Below, piece by piece: positions 48,108 through 61,625 of a DNA stretch of 64,000 bases; positions within the stretch are counted from its first letter, which is position 1, and the number at the start of each line of letters is the position of its first letter. The notes under the pieces were generated by a model, which saw only the letters and a program-made list of their open reading frames with translations, did no database searches and had not been told where the DNA came from. A program made the translations under genes and the position numbers. Origin of the DNA: Gossypium raimondii (lineage: Eukaryota > Streptophyta > Magnoliopsida > Malvales > Malvaceae); NCBI RefSeq assembly GCF_025698545.1, contig NC_068575.1, positions 61,017,980 to 61,081,979 of the forward strand, given 5' to 3'.

Positions 48108-50700
48108 TTCCAACACTCCTGAACAGAACAGAGGCAGATATTTTATTTATTTGTGTTTAGAGGAAAACAGAGATGGGGTCTCCTTAGATAGTATTAGGAC
48201 AGTTAGGAGTTTCTGTGCGCCGTCGCTGTTGCTGGTCCCTGTAAGTGAAGGGTGTAGGGTACAATAAATGGAAACACACAGGCAGTTAAGGTTAGATCCA
48301 GTCGCAGCGCGTCATGCAAAATATCATACATTCTTACACTTGGCAATTCATGCTTTTGTTTATTATCAAAAGTTACTCCATTTTCAGTCTTTTGAGAATT
48401 GAGCTGCCATTAAAACAAAAAATAATTTTGTTTCCATTTTCTGCTTCCAAACATTGATTTTCAATAAACCCAAACAGACTGTATTTTTCTTATTTGTTCA
48501 AGGCTGTTCCAGAGGGATAGTCATAATCATTTTTTCCTTCCTATCTTTATAAAAATCATTTTAATTTTCATTTAATTCTACTTTTTTCAATCTTTAAATT
48601 TAGATTTTTATTAGATCGCTCCAACATAAATAAAAAAATTAATACTGATATTGTATACACGTACCATCATTTAATTAATTTTTAAATTTAAAATTCAGAA
48701 AAACACATAAAATTATTTTTAAAAATTAAAATCACTAAATTATTTAAAATATATTTTAAATATTTTAAATTTTAAAAATACAATTAAATATTAACATGTC
48801 ATCTATATGATAATTCACGTGTATGTCAAGTCAACAAATATTTAAGGCCTAAAAGAGACAAAAAATAAAATAAAATGAAAAACTAAAATAATTTTTTGAT
48901 AAAATTGAAGAGCCAAATAAATCATCATGTCATAAAAATATTTCTCGGAGTGGGTTTGAAAAAAATTCTCATAATCCAATTTCTGTGTACATATATCTTA
49001 TGTGGGCTTTGGATTCCTTCCAATTAATCAAGTTTTGTTTAATTTTTTGTTTGTTGTGTATTGTATTAGTCGAATGTATACTTGTAATTTGTACGTGCCA
49101 TGTACTTATAATTGTATTGTTTTTGTATTAGTAAAATTTAAAAGAAAATTCAACTCCATTGCATTGGTAATGAAAATTTGGTATTATGGGTAAAAGTTGA
49201 GAAAATAAATATTTGATTTCTATCTATTTGTAATTGTATTATACTTATGATTAGGGTGAAGTCAAGTTGTTTCTGGATGGAATTAAATTGTATAAATTTA
49301 TGAGAGTTAAAATACAATTTTACTATCTTAATAACTTATATCTTTATAATTTTTAAAGGATTAAATTAAAATTTTATCATTTTATTTTATTATGTATTAA
49401 TTTAAAATTTTATAAATTTTTAAAGATTGAAATTTAAATCTTGTATTTTAGAGGCGGAGCCCTGTCACACCCCCTGCCTCACCCGCTTCTATGCTTAAAT
49501 TTTTAATAAATTTACTGATAATAATAATAATAATATTATGTGTGTATAATGCACGGATTTAAATGTATATAATAATTTAATTATATTATATAATTTGTTC
49601 AATTTTTGCATTAATTAATTTAAGATTTCATTAATAAACTAAATACAAAATTAATACATAAAAAAAGATAAAACTGGTTTTTAAATGCTAAATAAGTAAA
49701 AAAAAATCATAAAACATATCATTTGAATCTAAACAAAATATTTATTGGAAATATGAAAATATTGCTGAATTGGAAAGTTATGCATATCATCTCTCATGAT
49801 TCTTTGCAGTTTAAACTTTAAACCGGAGGATATGGTGAAGTTATTAATAGTTCATTTTAGTGCAACCAACATGTCTTCCTGCAAGTGAGAATCTAATAGA
49901 GCAGTATATATTTTTGCCCAGGTAGTACATTTGGCAGCAATGATAAGTACAATCAGTTAGGAAAATGGTTGCACTTTTTTCGATAATAGCTGAAGTACGT
50001 AACTGATATTAATTTGTCTTAGTAACGCTCAGTTTGGGGTGTTCATTTATCTTAGTACCGCTCAGTTTTGAGATATAAGTGTTATGGTATGTAAATACTA
50101 AAAGTTAGTTTATATTTTGTTCATTCTATTAAAAATAGGTAGGTAGGTAAATTAATCACTGTACTTTAGATTAATGGTTAAATTGATATTTTTGTTAAAA
50201 TTTTACCTATTTGTTAAAAAACCTTATGTAGATGGTGGAATAACCAATCAATGACACGTGTGTTGATGTATAAGGACAAAATTTTAATAGTATAAATGGA
50301 TAAAATTTTTAACAAAATAGTCAATTTCAAATATGGATCCTGGGGGACTTTTCATTTTGTTTTTTTTTTTTTGTAAATTTTCATAAAACCTATAAATTTT
50401 TTAAAAGTTTCAATTAGACCTTCCAAAATTTTTAAAAATTCTCATTAAAACCCAAGTTTTAAAAATTTTAGTTAAGCCCCCCAAAACTTAATGACAAGAT
50501 CCTTCGTTGACTAATTTGCTATTTGATCTAACTTACAAAGACTAATTTGCTCATGTTTTCTTAACAGAAAGGGTAAAATGCAATTCGACTCTTAGTACAT
50601 GGACCTCCATAATACTTTTACCTTAGTTTGTGTTGTATTCTTCAGTCCTGTAATTATTACATTAATGTCTCCAATTCCATGCCTAATTTTTATTGTTCAG
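48108..50700. other. PKP3 upstream region and AT-rich spacer
   Basis: The first few hundred bases are the PKP3 leader and promoter. Around 49,255-49,490 is a reverse-oriented copy of the dispersed repeat seen at 7.4 and 26.6/28.4 kb, ending in GC-rich text. Around 50,140-50,330 is a MITE-like stretch related to 7.92 and 18.95 kb. At 50,360-50,490 there are about four degenerate units of roughly 32 bases. No gene until the orphan exon at 50701. Confidence 0.45.
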
Positions 50701-50770
50701 GTGATGAACCTAATTGGTAACGTAAAAGGAAAAGTTGCAGTGATGGCGGATGATATGATTGACACTGCTA
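50701..50770 (+). pseudogene. Orphan exon of ribose-phosphate pyrophosphokinase (PRS)
   Basis: A single 70-base exon reads [18 protein letters not shown] then MIDTA, matching the PRPP-binding region of PRPP synthetase, whose usual text is [25 protein letters not shown]. It is bounded by a good acceptor (TATTGTTCAG) and donor (GCTA/GTGAGT). No other exon of the gene is visible within several kilobases on either side, and the exon has two changes (Asn for Asp, Ala for Val) in positions that are normally conserved. It is best read as a captured or left-over gene fragment. Confidence 0.8.
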
Positions 50771-51297
50771 GTGAGTGAAAGCAGTGTGAAGACGGAAAAC
50801 ATAAAATTATGTTCTTAGTCACAAAGACATGCATTGGTTTTGTTTTAGATTCAAGTATCTTTATGAGTGAGTTTATACAAGAAATGCTGACATTTGATCA
50901 TTCTTGAAAAGATGAGTCAAATCCATTGTACACATTTGATACTTTCTCATCAGAATTTCGTAATTGAATTCTTAATTGAGAGTTAAATATACTTTGCGTG
51001 GCTACAAATTATACATATATTAGAAAGAAAACACAAAAGAAGAAGAAGAATTAGAAGGAATAGGATACCTTGCCTCGGAAGTAAATGCATATGGCAATCA
51101 GTGATTTTCCGCTCCTGGGAAACTTGTAAACACACACCTATATAAGAAGGCCCCATTTGCAAAAGGGTTAAATTCTCTTTGCTGGACCAGAACAGCTAAC
51201 CTCATTTACATGTTCCCAAAGGCAACATGTTAGATTAGAATCACCTGTCGCGGGAGACATGTTAGATAGATCAATGCCTTTGAGTTCAAGAGCTTTG
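50771..51297. other. Spacer and 3' flank of LON2
   Basis: Contains the 3' untranslated region of LON2 on the minus strand (the first 150 or so bases below 51,298) and otherwise AT-rich spacer. No gene seen. Confidence 0.5.
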
Positions 51298-54200
51298 TTA
51301 TAATTTTGAGTGTTGGTGTTGTCTCCAGGGACATCCCCCATCAAATGCATGCTCCAACACGTCTTCCATTCGCTTTGCCACCAGAATCTGGCAATACAAT
51401 AAATTATACACGATAAGCAAAAAGAGGCGTATTCTGATCAAAGATTCAATTCTTGTTCCCTTAACAAAATGCCTAAAGAACTCACTGTAATGGCAAAACC
51501 TTATGTGCGGGAAACAGAACCAACTTTTTGTTGCATGCTGATTGAAGATTAGATAAATAGGAGCTTATAACAATTTATAGTTTCAGTGTCTCAGCTCGAG
51601 AAACATTTTTGCTTCAAATAAAGGGGAAAAGTTACCTCCAGACTGGAAAGCACATCCGCAGGTACTTCAACTAAATCCTTCAGATTTCTCTCTGGCAAAA
51701 TAACCCTCTTGATACCGTAACGGTGTGCTGCTAGTACCTGCATATTTCATTTACAAAAGCAAGATGTATCGAAAATGATGAGAACCAAAAGCCTTTACAG
51801 TCTCTCTGTTTGTTGCTGAATACCATCTGATGTAAGTATGTAACCAAAATGTATCAAAATACATATTTTTCGCTGGAAACAAAGAAAAGTAGTAGGAATA
51901 GCTCACAAAACACACCTTATCCTTGACACCACCAACAGGTAACACGAGACCTCTCAGCGTCATTTCTCCAGTCATTGCTGTATCTGCTCTTACATTTTTC
52001 TGACTAAACAGTGAGACCAACGCTGTTACAAGGGTCACACCAGCTGAAGGTCCATCTTTGGGTACAGCCCCAGCAGGAAAATGTATATGAATATCTTTGC
52101 CCTGCAGCAGATCGGTTTCCTCAGCAGCTGCTAACTTAAGATCCTCCACCCTGGCTCTTACCTGAAATATAGGGAACTCTTTCACATCAAACCATAAAGG
52201 AATATACATTTTGAATCACTACCATATGAAGTCATCAAAATAAAGTTGAGAGGAAGTACTCTATACAACTTTTGAATAATTCAGATTGTCAATTGGTAAA
52301 GTTGATAGATTTATGTGATTTAAGAGAGGATACCCATGTCAGTGCTATTTGTGCTGATTCTTTAATAACATCACCAAGTTGTCCTGTAAGACGCAATTCA
52401 CCATTTCCAACCACTGACGTAGCCTCCACAAACTGAACCTCTCCTCCAAAAGCTGTCCAAACAAGCCCAACAGATACTCCAGGAGTGGCAACACGATCTG
52501 CAGCTTCTTGATCGTCAAATCTAGGAGGCTGCATTAGAGAGTAAATAAGTGTCCTAGGGCATGTTCAGAAAGAATATGAACTCAACCTACAGTAAGCATA
52601 AACATATTCAACTATGCCCCCTCCCCAGAATTTAAGTTTTTTAATATGAACCGGTTGTGAAGATTTACAAAAGTGAATCATAAGGCTGCTCCAAAAAAAT
52701 AAAAAGAAATAAAGGTGATTATCCTGATAAAAGGAGTAAAATGAGGAATTATTACCCCCAATATTTTTTCCAGCATAGCCTCATCAACAACCAAAGGTGA
52801 GGCAATTCTGAATGCATTTGATATCTCATGATTATTTACAACCATTGGAATGACTTCCATTTCCATTTCTGCTCCCTCAGCAAGCCTGTTATCCAACAGT
52901 GGTGAAGTTATCTTATGAACATCTTTGCTAACTGAGACAGCCTGTTCTCGCTCAGCAACTCTTACTGCAGCAGCACGAGCTAAGGCAGCCAAGTTCCTTT
53001 CCAGATTACGGACGCCAGCTTCCCTGGTGTACCTCTGAATGACAAGTTTAACCATGTCCTACCACCAAAAACAAAAGCACTAAGAGAAGATTATACAATA
53101 ACATACAAGTCTCATATTCAGATCAAAGTTGCTTCTTTCATCTTGCATCTTACTCTGAAATCTCAAGCTAAATTCTAAACAGAAGAGTTCAAGTAATGAA
53201 AGTAGCTTCATTTTGTTATATGTTGAAAGTGAAACAGTCTAGAGATCTTCCATGAGGATAATCAATAAAGGCAACACTGTGTAGACATCAATACATTAGT
53301 CCTATAATTGCTTATTCAACCACGGAGGTGATGAGGGAGCAAAAACACCAGTTGACAAATTTCTCAAAACATCTCAGGTATCAGGAAGCAACAGATGTTA
53401 ATGAACTTAGAGTGAAAAGATGAACACGTGACAAATACCTCTGGAATTTGAAGGAACGCAGAGCTCAATCCATGCTGATCCAAGACTCTTGGGATCAAAT
53501 GTTGCATGGCTATTCTGAGCTTTTCTTCAGCTGTATATCCAGGCAGCTCAATGACTTCCATCCTGTCCAAGAGTGGGGGAGGAATAGGCTGCATCCTATT
53601 TGCGGTAGCCACAAAAATCACCTTTGAAAGGTCAAATGGAACATTCAAATAGCTATACAACCTCAGTTAAAGAACCACAAGGAATCTACTCACATTCATC
53701 ACATTGTTAATGATAAAGGAGATAGATGCAAATAAACATGTAAAATCTGCAAAAATATTATATACAGTTCCAAAAAGAAAAGGGCTAATTGAATAAATCT
53801 AAAATAAAAGCCATATAGTAAAACTATAATGCAATTTTCTTAAGGATTTACTAATAACAGATCAATAAAGTAAATGAGGTTTATCAAAAACCAAGGCTCA
53901 GTATGTTAATCTAGACTCAGAAGAAAGTAGGATACTGATCATTAAAAGATTTATTCTGCTCAGGATCAAGAACCTCCAGTAGAGCTGAAGCTGGATCACC
54001 ACGCACATCAGAACCTGTCTTGTCAATCTCATCCAATAGCATGACTGGGTTGCAAACACCTACTCTCTAGAAGCCAAAAGTTAAAATGACAATTACAGTA
54101 AGACCAATAATCATTGACGTAATATGAATGCTCCCATGAGGATATGGATAATCTTAATTTATGGGGATTCAGTTCTCCAAACTTCAGATTCTATGTACTC

Positions 54201-57200
54201 TCAACAGAAGATAATTCAACTTATGATAAATTTGGTATTTACAATCTACAAACAAAATTTTCATTCAGTTCTAAGCTCGAACAAATTGATGGGGCAAAAT
54301 GCACCACCACTTCTCAGAATAACATATATTTGTGCAGTAACACACAGAATCACATATAAATAGCAAGCACAGAAAGATACTATGCAGTACAACCGCAAAA
54401 TGAAATGGTATGTAAGTTAACAGCTGAATAGATCGAACTCGAGCCTATTTAAGACCGGAAATTGACTACACAGATCAAAATTAAGACTGCTCATGAAGTT
54501 GCAGATGCTAATAATGTCCCAAAGACTAATAAATCAGTTACTGAGAAAGTAGACCGAGAGAAAATCACAAAGAAGAATGAGAACAAACAGGTAGCTAAAT
54601 CACAGTCTGTTAAAACAATCTAGACCTCTAACGATTATAAATATTCTTAACCAGTTGGGACAAGCATCATTTGGAAAACAGTATGCCATAAGATGAAAAA
54701 AAGAGTACAGAATAACGTCTAATTCATGAAACTATTTATACCTTTAACCCATCAATAAGACGTCCTGGCATACTTCCAATGTATGTTCTCCTATGTCCTC
54801 GGATATCAGCCTCATCCTTGACACCTCCGAGGGATATACGTATAAATTTTCTACCCAAAGCAGCAGCAATTGATGACGCTAATGATGTTTTCCCCACACC
54901 TGGTGGGCCAACAAAGCACAGCACTGGACCTCTTGCATCTGGCTTAAGCTGAGTGCAAATAATTCAAATCAAATTAACTTCAAACCAAAAGTACAAGATT
55001 TAGCCTTCAAGGCAACAAGATATAGATAGTTTGGTCAACCTTGCGAACAGCCAGATATTCGATAATCCGTTGTTTGATCTTCACTAGACCATAGTGGTCA
55101 CAATCAAGATGATCTTTTGCAGCCTTTAAGTCCAATTCCTGTTCTTCACTGGCCTTCTGCCAAGGCAGATCAGCAAGAAGGTCCAAGTAAACACGTGAAC
55201 TATTATATCCAGGTTGCTGTGGTTGCATTTTCTTAAGCCTCCTGAAATAAAAGAATAAAAATAACAAACAAATGAACTTTGCTAGACCTCGTATCCAATT
55301 AAAATATAGAATAGTAACAAGTTAGGATCACATAACTTTTTCGAAAATGCAACAGAAACAAGAGTGGCAAGTGATACCATCAACAAAAATTAAATGCTGT
55401 AAGATAATTTGCTTATAGCTTCCATTAATATCCCCAGGACTTAGATTGCTATCAACAACTACATTTTGGCCGCAGATAACAAAATTGTGCCATTTTTACT
55501 GCTATCTCAAATAATACCTCAACTCCCTCTGTGCATGCTTCCAGATATTTGAAGGCATCCCTGCATTCTGCATCTTTCTTTCCAGGGAAGCCAAATCATC
55601 CTCATCATCATCATTGTCTCCTAGCTCCTCTTTTATTGCTCTCATCTGGAATGCATTTGAATATCCAAATGACGAATAATTAGGCAATAAAACTTACAAA
55701 AATAATAATCAAATAATGGTTTTTCCAGAAGCCAACTCAGCACTGGAAATTAGACATGAGAAGCCACCAAGAAAGATTATTACATATGTGGACTATATCC
55801 ACCTTGACTGGTGCTATACAAACAGCTGGAAAACAACAAATCATATAGTATTAACTAGTTCAATAACCACCAAAATCTGTAGTGCCCTCTACTTTCCACT
55901 CCCTCTAGCAATGCCTGCAGCAGAAGTAAGAAAGCTAACTGCTAACCTGCTGTCGCAAAAGATATTCCTTCTGTGATTTTGACAATTGCCCTTCAACCTT
56001 TTGTGTAATCTTCTCTGCTACACGTATTGACTGCACAAGTAATACATTAAAAGACTGGATTCCAGAAGAAGAATTAAATTAACGTTATTAACCATAAGTA
56101 AATAATGCACCTGCAAATGCCTGTCAACTAACTCAGTAGCTTTCGAAAGCCTTACTTTAGGATCAACAGAGTCCAACATACAGAGCTGCTCTTCAAAACT
56201 GATCTCAAAGCTAGCAACAAATATATCGGCCAATTTGTGAAACGGAAGCGTCTCCAAAAGAACTTTTATCCTTCCACCAGTTTTTTGTTTCTACAAGCAG
56301 CAAAGGAACATTAAGTACCAAGAATGACAACATAAAACCTAGCCGAAATTTACAATCAACAGGAGAACTAGCAATCTTAATTGGCTTAATGCATATGTCA
56401 TAGTTACTAATAAGTAAAACAAATAAGTTAACTATTTTACCTGTTCAAGAATAGAAATTAGCTCCATGGCTATTGCTTTGAACTGGCGAGACAGTGTTAC
56501 AAAATCTGGATCTTGTTCCACTTGTTCCATCTCTAAACAAGTTAAAAGGTAAAAGATACTGATCAGAAAATAGCCTAAAAACAATGCATGTTAGAACCAT
56601 AAACAACGTTCCTTCCAATGCTTTTGAAAAGAACACTCGCAACTAAAATAAAATAAAAAACAGAACTATGCATATGCAAGAAAGACTGTGATACCAACTT
56701 ACCGGACTTAGTCATCTCAAGTGGAGATATCTTTGCAGTGCAGTAAGGTCCTCGTGTGTTAAGTTCCTCTATATTGAATCTGCATAAACCCTCAAGGACG
56801 ACAATGTATGTGACCCTCCCACTTGGTTTCTCCACTCCTCTTGATAGATGCAAAGCTCGTGCTGCCACTCCCCTGATACAATATAAAAGCAGAATTCAGC
56901 ACCATAAGTAGAGAAGTACGTCATAACAAGAGCTAAATCAGTAAATTACAAGATTTTGCCTGATACTCTCCAAAATGATGCAAGCTTGATGCAGCAATAA
57001 TCTGAAAGCACGAAATAATAGCAGAAGATGAATTGAAAAGTACCTGTTATGCCAGTGAATGACTTCTGAAGGGTTTTTCCCATCAACCTTGTGAGCATCA
57101 GATGTGCTAACCTGAACGTTCGAGCTTCGCTCACCTGATTCACTTCCAACACCTGAAAAACCGTTAAAAGAACACTCACGTACTAATTATAGACGTTCTT

Positions 57201-57783
57201 TTTAAACAATTAAAACTGGACTTTTGATAGGCAAAACACCTTGAGATAACATGGAATCCATGGAGGTCGTCTCAGCAGCATCTTGAACCGGAAGAATTCC
57301 TATTAATCCTTTCTCCTCTCGCTGCCATAACTCTTGCTCCACCAATTTTACACTGCATAGTCAAACCATGTTATTCTCTAATATTCAAAGCTTCCACGCA
57401 GAACAAATAACGAATCAATTCCTGATTCTACTAGCTTTTTATGTTTATTATCCAGCTAAAACAAACAGAAAATTAAATAAACTTAGAAAACTCAACGAAC
57501 ACGTAAGAGCTCAATACTTTGATGTTTTGAAAAGAGAGAATCATATAAACGATCCTAATTCAAAATTTTTAAGCTTCCTTGAACTGTGATTTTCTGAGGA
57601 AACAAACGAGAGAGAAGAATTTATAACTCGTTAATAAAGTTCAGTCAAAAGAAAATTTGAATAAAAAAAAGGAGACCTGCTCTGTGAAGTGCAGCGAATT
57701 CGAATAAAGGCGCCAGGCAATAAAACTTTGTTTCTGAATGGAAGAATTGCTAAACGACCTGGCAACTCCACCGATTCCGCCAT
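51298..57783 (-). CDS. LON2: Lon protease 2, peroxisomal
   Basis: ATP-dependent serine protease and chaperone of the peroxisome matrix. Seventeen exons: 57783-57677, 57352-57240, 57152-57044, 56872-56703, 56532-56441, 56290-56111, 56030-55947, 55645-55518, 55241-55040, 54948-54742, 54066-53936, 53652-53439, 53058-52756, 52528-52334, 52161-51916, 51737-51636, 51387-51298; they join to 2,673 nt, 890 residues (888 in Arabidopsis). Order: N-terminal LON substrate domain ([20 protein letters not shown]...), AAA+ module with Walker A GPPGVGKT (409-416) and Walker B VMLLDEID (472-479), then the protease domain with catalytic Ser784 in PKDGPSAG and Lys827 in GGVKDK. The last three residues are SKL, a canonical type 1 peroxisome signal, which separates it from mitochondrial LON1. 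All splice sites are GT-AG. No damage seen. Confidence 0.98.
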
Positions 57784-58497
57784 TTTTCAGCTTCTCAGAG
57801 AAAATAAAAGAGAAACCAGAACCAGAAAGGGAGATTACTACTTTGTTTAGCTGAGGTTTAAATAGAAGGAAAAAAGAAACGAAAAATCAAGAGATGAAAA
57901 AGCGCGTGGGGAGCCTACCAGTGCCCACTGCCAGTGCCTGCTGTGCTCTGCTCGGGTGCGGGATGCAGCTGGGGATTTGCTTTTGGTATTTTAACTGAAC
58001 CCACGCCGACGCTTTTTTTTCTTTCTGGCACTTATTTTTTATTTTATTTTGCCATTATTGAGTTTCTTTCTTTCATATATATATATATATTTAAATTCTT
58101 GTTAGTAATATAACTCAGGAAGTTTAAAATATGCTTCAAGTACATGTATTTTTAGTTTTTTTAAATTTAAAATTTAGGTTGAATTCTGAATATTGTTAAA
58201 AAATTTATTAAATTTAATGATATATGACTTTTGAAATAAGAAAAATTCACTCGGTAGTATTTGTAACAAAAACATTGACATTATAATTGCATCTTAAATT
58301 TAAAATTTAAAAGTAAAATTTTAAGTTCCTAAAATAAATCTAGATCAAGATTGAATTCTAAATGTACGAAGAATACAACAACTTATATTATGTTTTAACC
58401 AAACCGAATGTTCTGTATGGTTGTTTCTTTGCTTATTATTTGAAGAATTTCTTCAAATAGAATTTTATTTTATTCTGTTTATTTTATATAGACATTT
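57784..58497. other. LON2 upstream region
   Basis: The leader and proximal promoter are GC-richer (57,900-58,010, with repeated AGTGCC words) and then give way to AT-rich DNA with a TA tract near 58,078-58,091. No clear TATA box was chosen. Confidence 0.45.
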
Positions 58498-58855
58498 ATC
58501 TATACTATTAATAAGTCAATGATTGAGTTGGTGTCACTTTCAATTGAGTCACTAACTCGAGATAGGAAGTTATGAGAATATTTTCATGTAACTAAAATAA
58601 TTAATATTATTTGAGTGTACTTTAATCTTTTCACTTTAAAAACAAGAAAAAGATGCATAGCGTGGATTTAAATCCACACCAATTATATTAGTAAAACTTT
58701 TAATTTATCACTCAATTAAAACTTTATTTTTATATTTTTATACATTTTAATTTTATTACATACTTTTATTTTCTTCATCAGTTGTATTTATTAATAATGT
58801 ATTTGTTTGAGTAGATGTTACAAGTTAATTCGACACTAACTTAAGGTTGATGACA
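58498..58855 (-). repeat. 280-bp repeat family, cluster 1
   Basis: One full unit, and the start of a second at about 58,790. Each unit starts with TATTAATAA and TGAGTTG.TGTCAC, continues with GGTATTTTAATCTTTTCAC-like text and contains, on the minus strand, a tRNA-like B box. It is related to the cluster at 60990-61625. Confidence 0.65.
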
Positions 58856-59535
58856 ACACCATAATAAATAATTTAATCTATTTTTTCATTTTAATAATAT
58901 ACATATTTCATGTGTTATTACTAAATAATTTCAAACATTACGTTTCATTATTTATTATATGTTATTTTAAACATATATTTATATTCTAAATTTATAATTT
59001 CCACCCATAATAAAATTTTTAATTTTAATAAGATGTCAAGATATGGTCTCTTATATTTCTTTTCTTCCGACTATTACCCCACGTGGTTTGATAAAATAAT
59101 ACATTAAATATAAAACTATTTTAAAATAATATATTTCATTATCCAAATTTATATTTATCAATTTTATTTCATACGTCACAGCGAATGATAATGAGAGATC
59201 AGCTAAATAATAGAATAAATTAAATTAAAAGGTCCAATTAAAATAGCCTTTAAGATCTTCTATAAAATTTTTGAAGCAAACAACCAATGATTGATTATTG
59301 AGTATGAACTTAATTTTATTATGAATAAATTAATAAAATAAATACAATTATAAGAAGGATTGTATTATTTATTTATCATTTTAGTCAACACATTTTGGTA
59401 AACAACACAAAAAAGAAAATCAAATAAAATTGGAAGTCCTTTGTAAGCAACGAAAAATACATACAAAAAAATGAATTGACAAATTTATCATTATTTTATT
59501 CTTTGTATTTTTCCAACTAAAACATGAAACATTTT
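58856..59535. other. AT-rich spacer
   Basis: I see no gene or clear repeat here. Confidence 0.5.
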
Positions 59536-59760
59536 CCACCCTCCAATGAGGGACGTTGCTCTCTAGGGGAGTTCTGAGCCGTTCGATGTTTCGGATAAGA
59601 AGAGGAGGTTACGCGTCAGCATGCTGATGGATAGGATGATGAAGTAATGGCGGGGCTGCTTTTAGAATTTGCGGGGTTACAGCGAGTTCTTTCCACGTGG
59701 CATGCGGTGATAGGACAAGCAGGAATCGTGTCTGGGAATTATTGGATTATTAGATAATGA
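59536..59760. other. GC-rich non-coding island with G-box
   Basis: About 225 bases are much richer in G and C than the surrounding kilobases and include TTACGCGTCAGCATGCTGA and a palindromic G-box CCACGTGG at 59693-59700. There is no open frame of note on either strand. It could be a promoter or enhancer of a gene outside the window, a conserved non-coding element or a fragment of a gene. Confidence 0.35.
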
Positions 59761-60989
59761 TTACTAAATGCTGCACGTTTCAAGGATGGCTAAATTTTGA
59801 TTGGCCACACATCAGGATTCAATATCTGTTTGGTTATTTTTCAAGTTTGTAGTGATTTCAGAAATTTCTTCTTCGATACTATAATTTATTGCGGAAATAA
59901 TAAGACCGTGATCTTGGAAAAACAAAGAAGACTCGTGAAACAAACGTTCGAGTATCTAATGATTAAGAAATTATGGCTGCCATTTCATCCTGGATTCAAA
60001 GAAATATCATGAATTAATTTAGATAAAAAAATTATTTAAGTTTCTATATAGTTATTAAGTTTATGGTTTAACTTAAACAATTGTGAAAATAATTATCAAG
60101 TTTAGGGTTTAACTTTGATAAAGAAATTCTAATCTCAAGGTGAGAATAGTTGCCAAGTTTAGGCCCTAAAATGTGATTTAACCCTTTTATTGTCCTACTT
60201 ATTAAGCTTGGCCATTGTTCTCACATTGGGATCTAAATTTTTAGTCCAAGTTAGCCCCTAATATTTCCTTGAAAACCTTGAAATTTAGGCTCTAATAGGA
60301 ACAATTATCAAGCTCAAGCTGCAATATAAAAACAATCGTCTGGTTCAAGTCCCGTTGTGGAAATTTTTACCAAGTTCAGAAACTAACTTAGACCAAAAAA
60401 AGTTTAAGTCCCAACGTGAGAACAAAAGTCTAGTTCAAATCCCAACTAATGATTTAACCATTATTTTTCAATAGAATGAGTTTTGTTGTTATTTTCTAAT
60501 TGAGTTATTATTCAACTAATTCATGACGCTAACTTAGTCATATATTTTAAGTTAATGGAGTAACTTGAATTTTTAATTCACCTGTTTATATAGTATTGCC
60601 TTGTCAATGATGTTTTATTAATGTTGGAAAAGTTTAAAATTTTCGAACCTTGATTTATGGTTCGACTCTAACCTTGTGTAAATTATGTGTGGTGCTTTCT
60701 GAAATTATTATGGTTTAACCTTGTATATATTTCGATTATAAACCTGAACTATTTTAGTTTGATTCTAAATTTATTCTGATTATTAATTTAATTGTGCGCT
60801 TTAATATGATTATTTGATTGGAATATGTATTTCTTTTCATTGTAATACGGTTCTCTTTTCCTGGAAAACAGGCAATAGGAGAAAATATATTTTTTTTTTT
60901 AAACCAAACAGAAAATAAAAGAACCATTAATTATTTATTAATTATAGGTTTGGATATTTTTAATTATAATTTTTCCAGCACTTATCTAT
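59761..60989. other. Spacer with a MITE-like stretch
   Basis: Between about 60,040 and 60,475 there are recurring words in both orientations (CAAGTTTAGGG, TTTAAGTCCCAACGTGAGAAC, GTTCTCACATTGGGATC), typical of a MITE with internal inverted repeats. The ends are not sharp. No gene seen; the 71-codon frame at 59797-60012 lacks a family signature. Confidence 0.4.
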
Positions 60990-61625
60990 ATCTATATTAT
61001 ATATGGTATTAATAAATTTTTGAATTGATGTCGTCTTCAATCAAGTCACCAACTCGATTATGGAGTTGCGAAAATGTTTTCGTTATTAAAAAGTAATATT
61101 GTTCAAGAGTATTTTGGTCTTTTCACTTAAAAACCTAAAATATATATATATGGTAAGAATTTAACCCACACAAATTACATTAGTAAAACCTTCAATATAC
61201 TGCTAAGCTAAAGCTTTTTTAAAAAATATTTTTATACATTTTAATTTTATTATCCGCACTTTATTACCTCCTCCGATTGTATATCTATGCTATTAAGAAA
61301 ATCCCTAATTGAGTTGATGTCACCCTCAATTGTGTCACAACTCGGTTACGAAATAATGAGAATGCCCTCCTATGATTAAAATAAGTAATATTATTCGATG
61401 GTATTTTAATCTTTTCACTTTTAAAAAAAATAAAAAAATGCATATGGTAGGATTTGAACCCACACCAATTGCATTAGTATATCTTTATTTTGATATTTTT
61501 ATACATTTTAATTTTTATTATGCACATTGTATTACCTTCATCAGTTATAAATATTAATAATGTATTTGATTGAGTTAATGTCACAAGTTAACTCGACGCT
61601 GATTCAAGGTTGGATTTGTTTGTAG
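60990..61625 (-). repeat. 280-bp repeat family, cluster 2 (tandem, SINE-like)
   Basis: Two full units and the start of a third, starting at about 60,990, 61,280 and 61,545, in head-to-tail order. On the minus strand unit 1 carries TTAGCTTAGCAGTA (A-box-like), and unit 2 carries GGGTTCAAATCC (a perfect B box), so the family may derive from a tRNA-type SINE. Units differ by about one base in five to ten. Confidence 0.6.

Noticed and set aside
59797-60012. 71-codon plus-strand frame downstream of the G-box island.
   Set aside because: No family signature, AT-rich codon make-up like the spacer, and no leader or intron signals.
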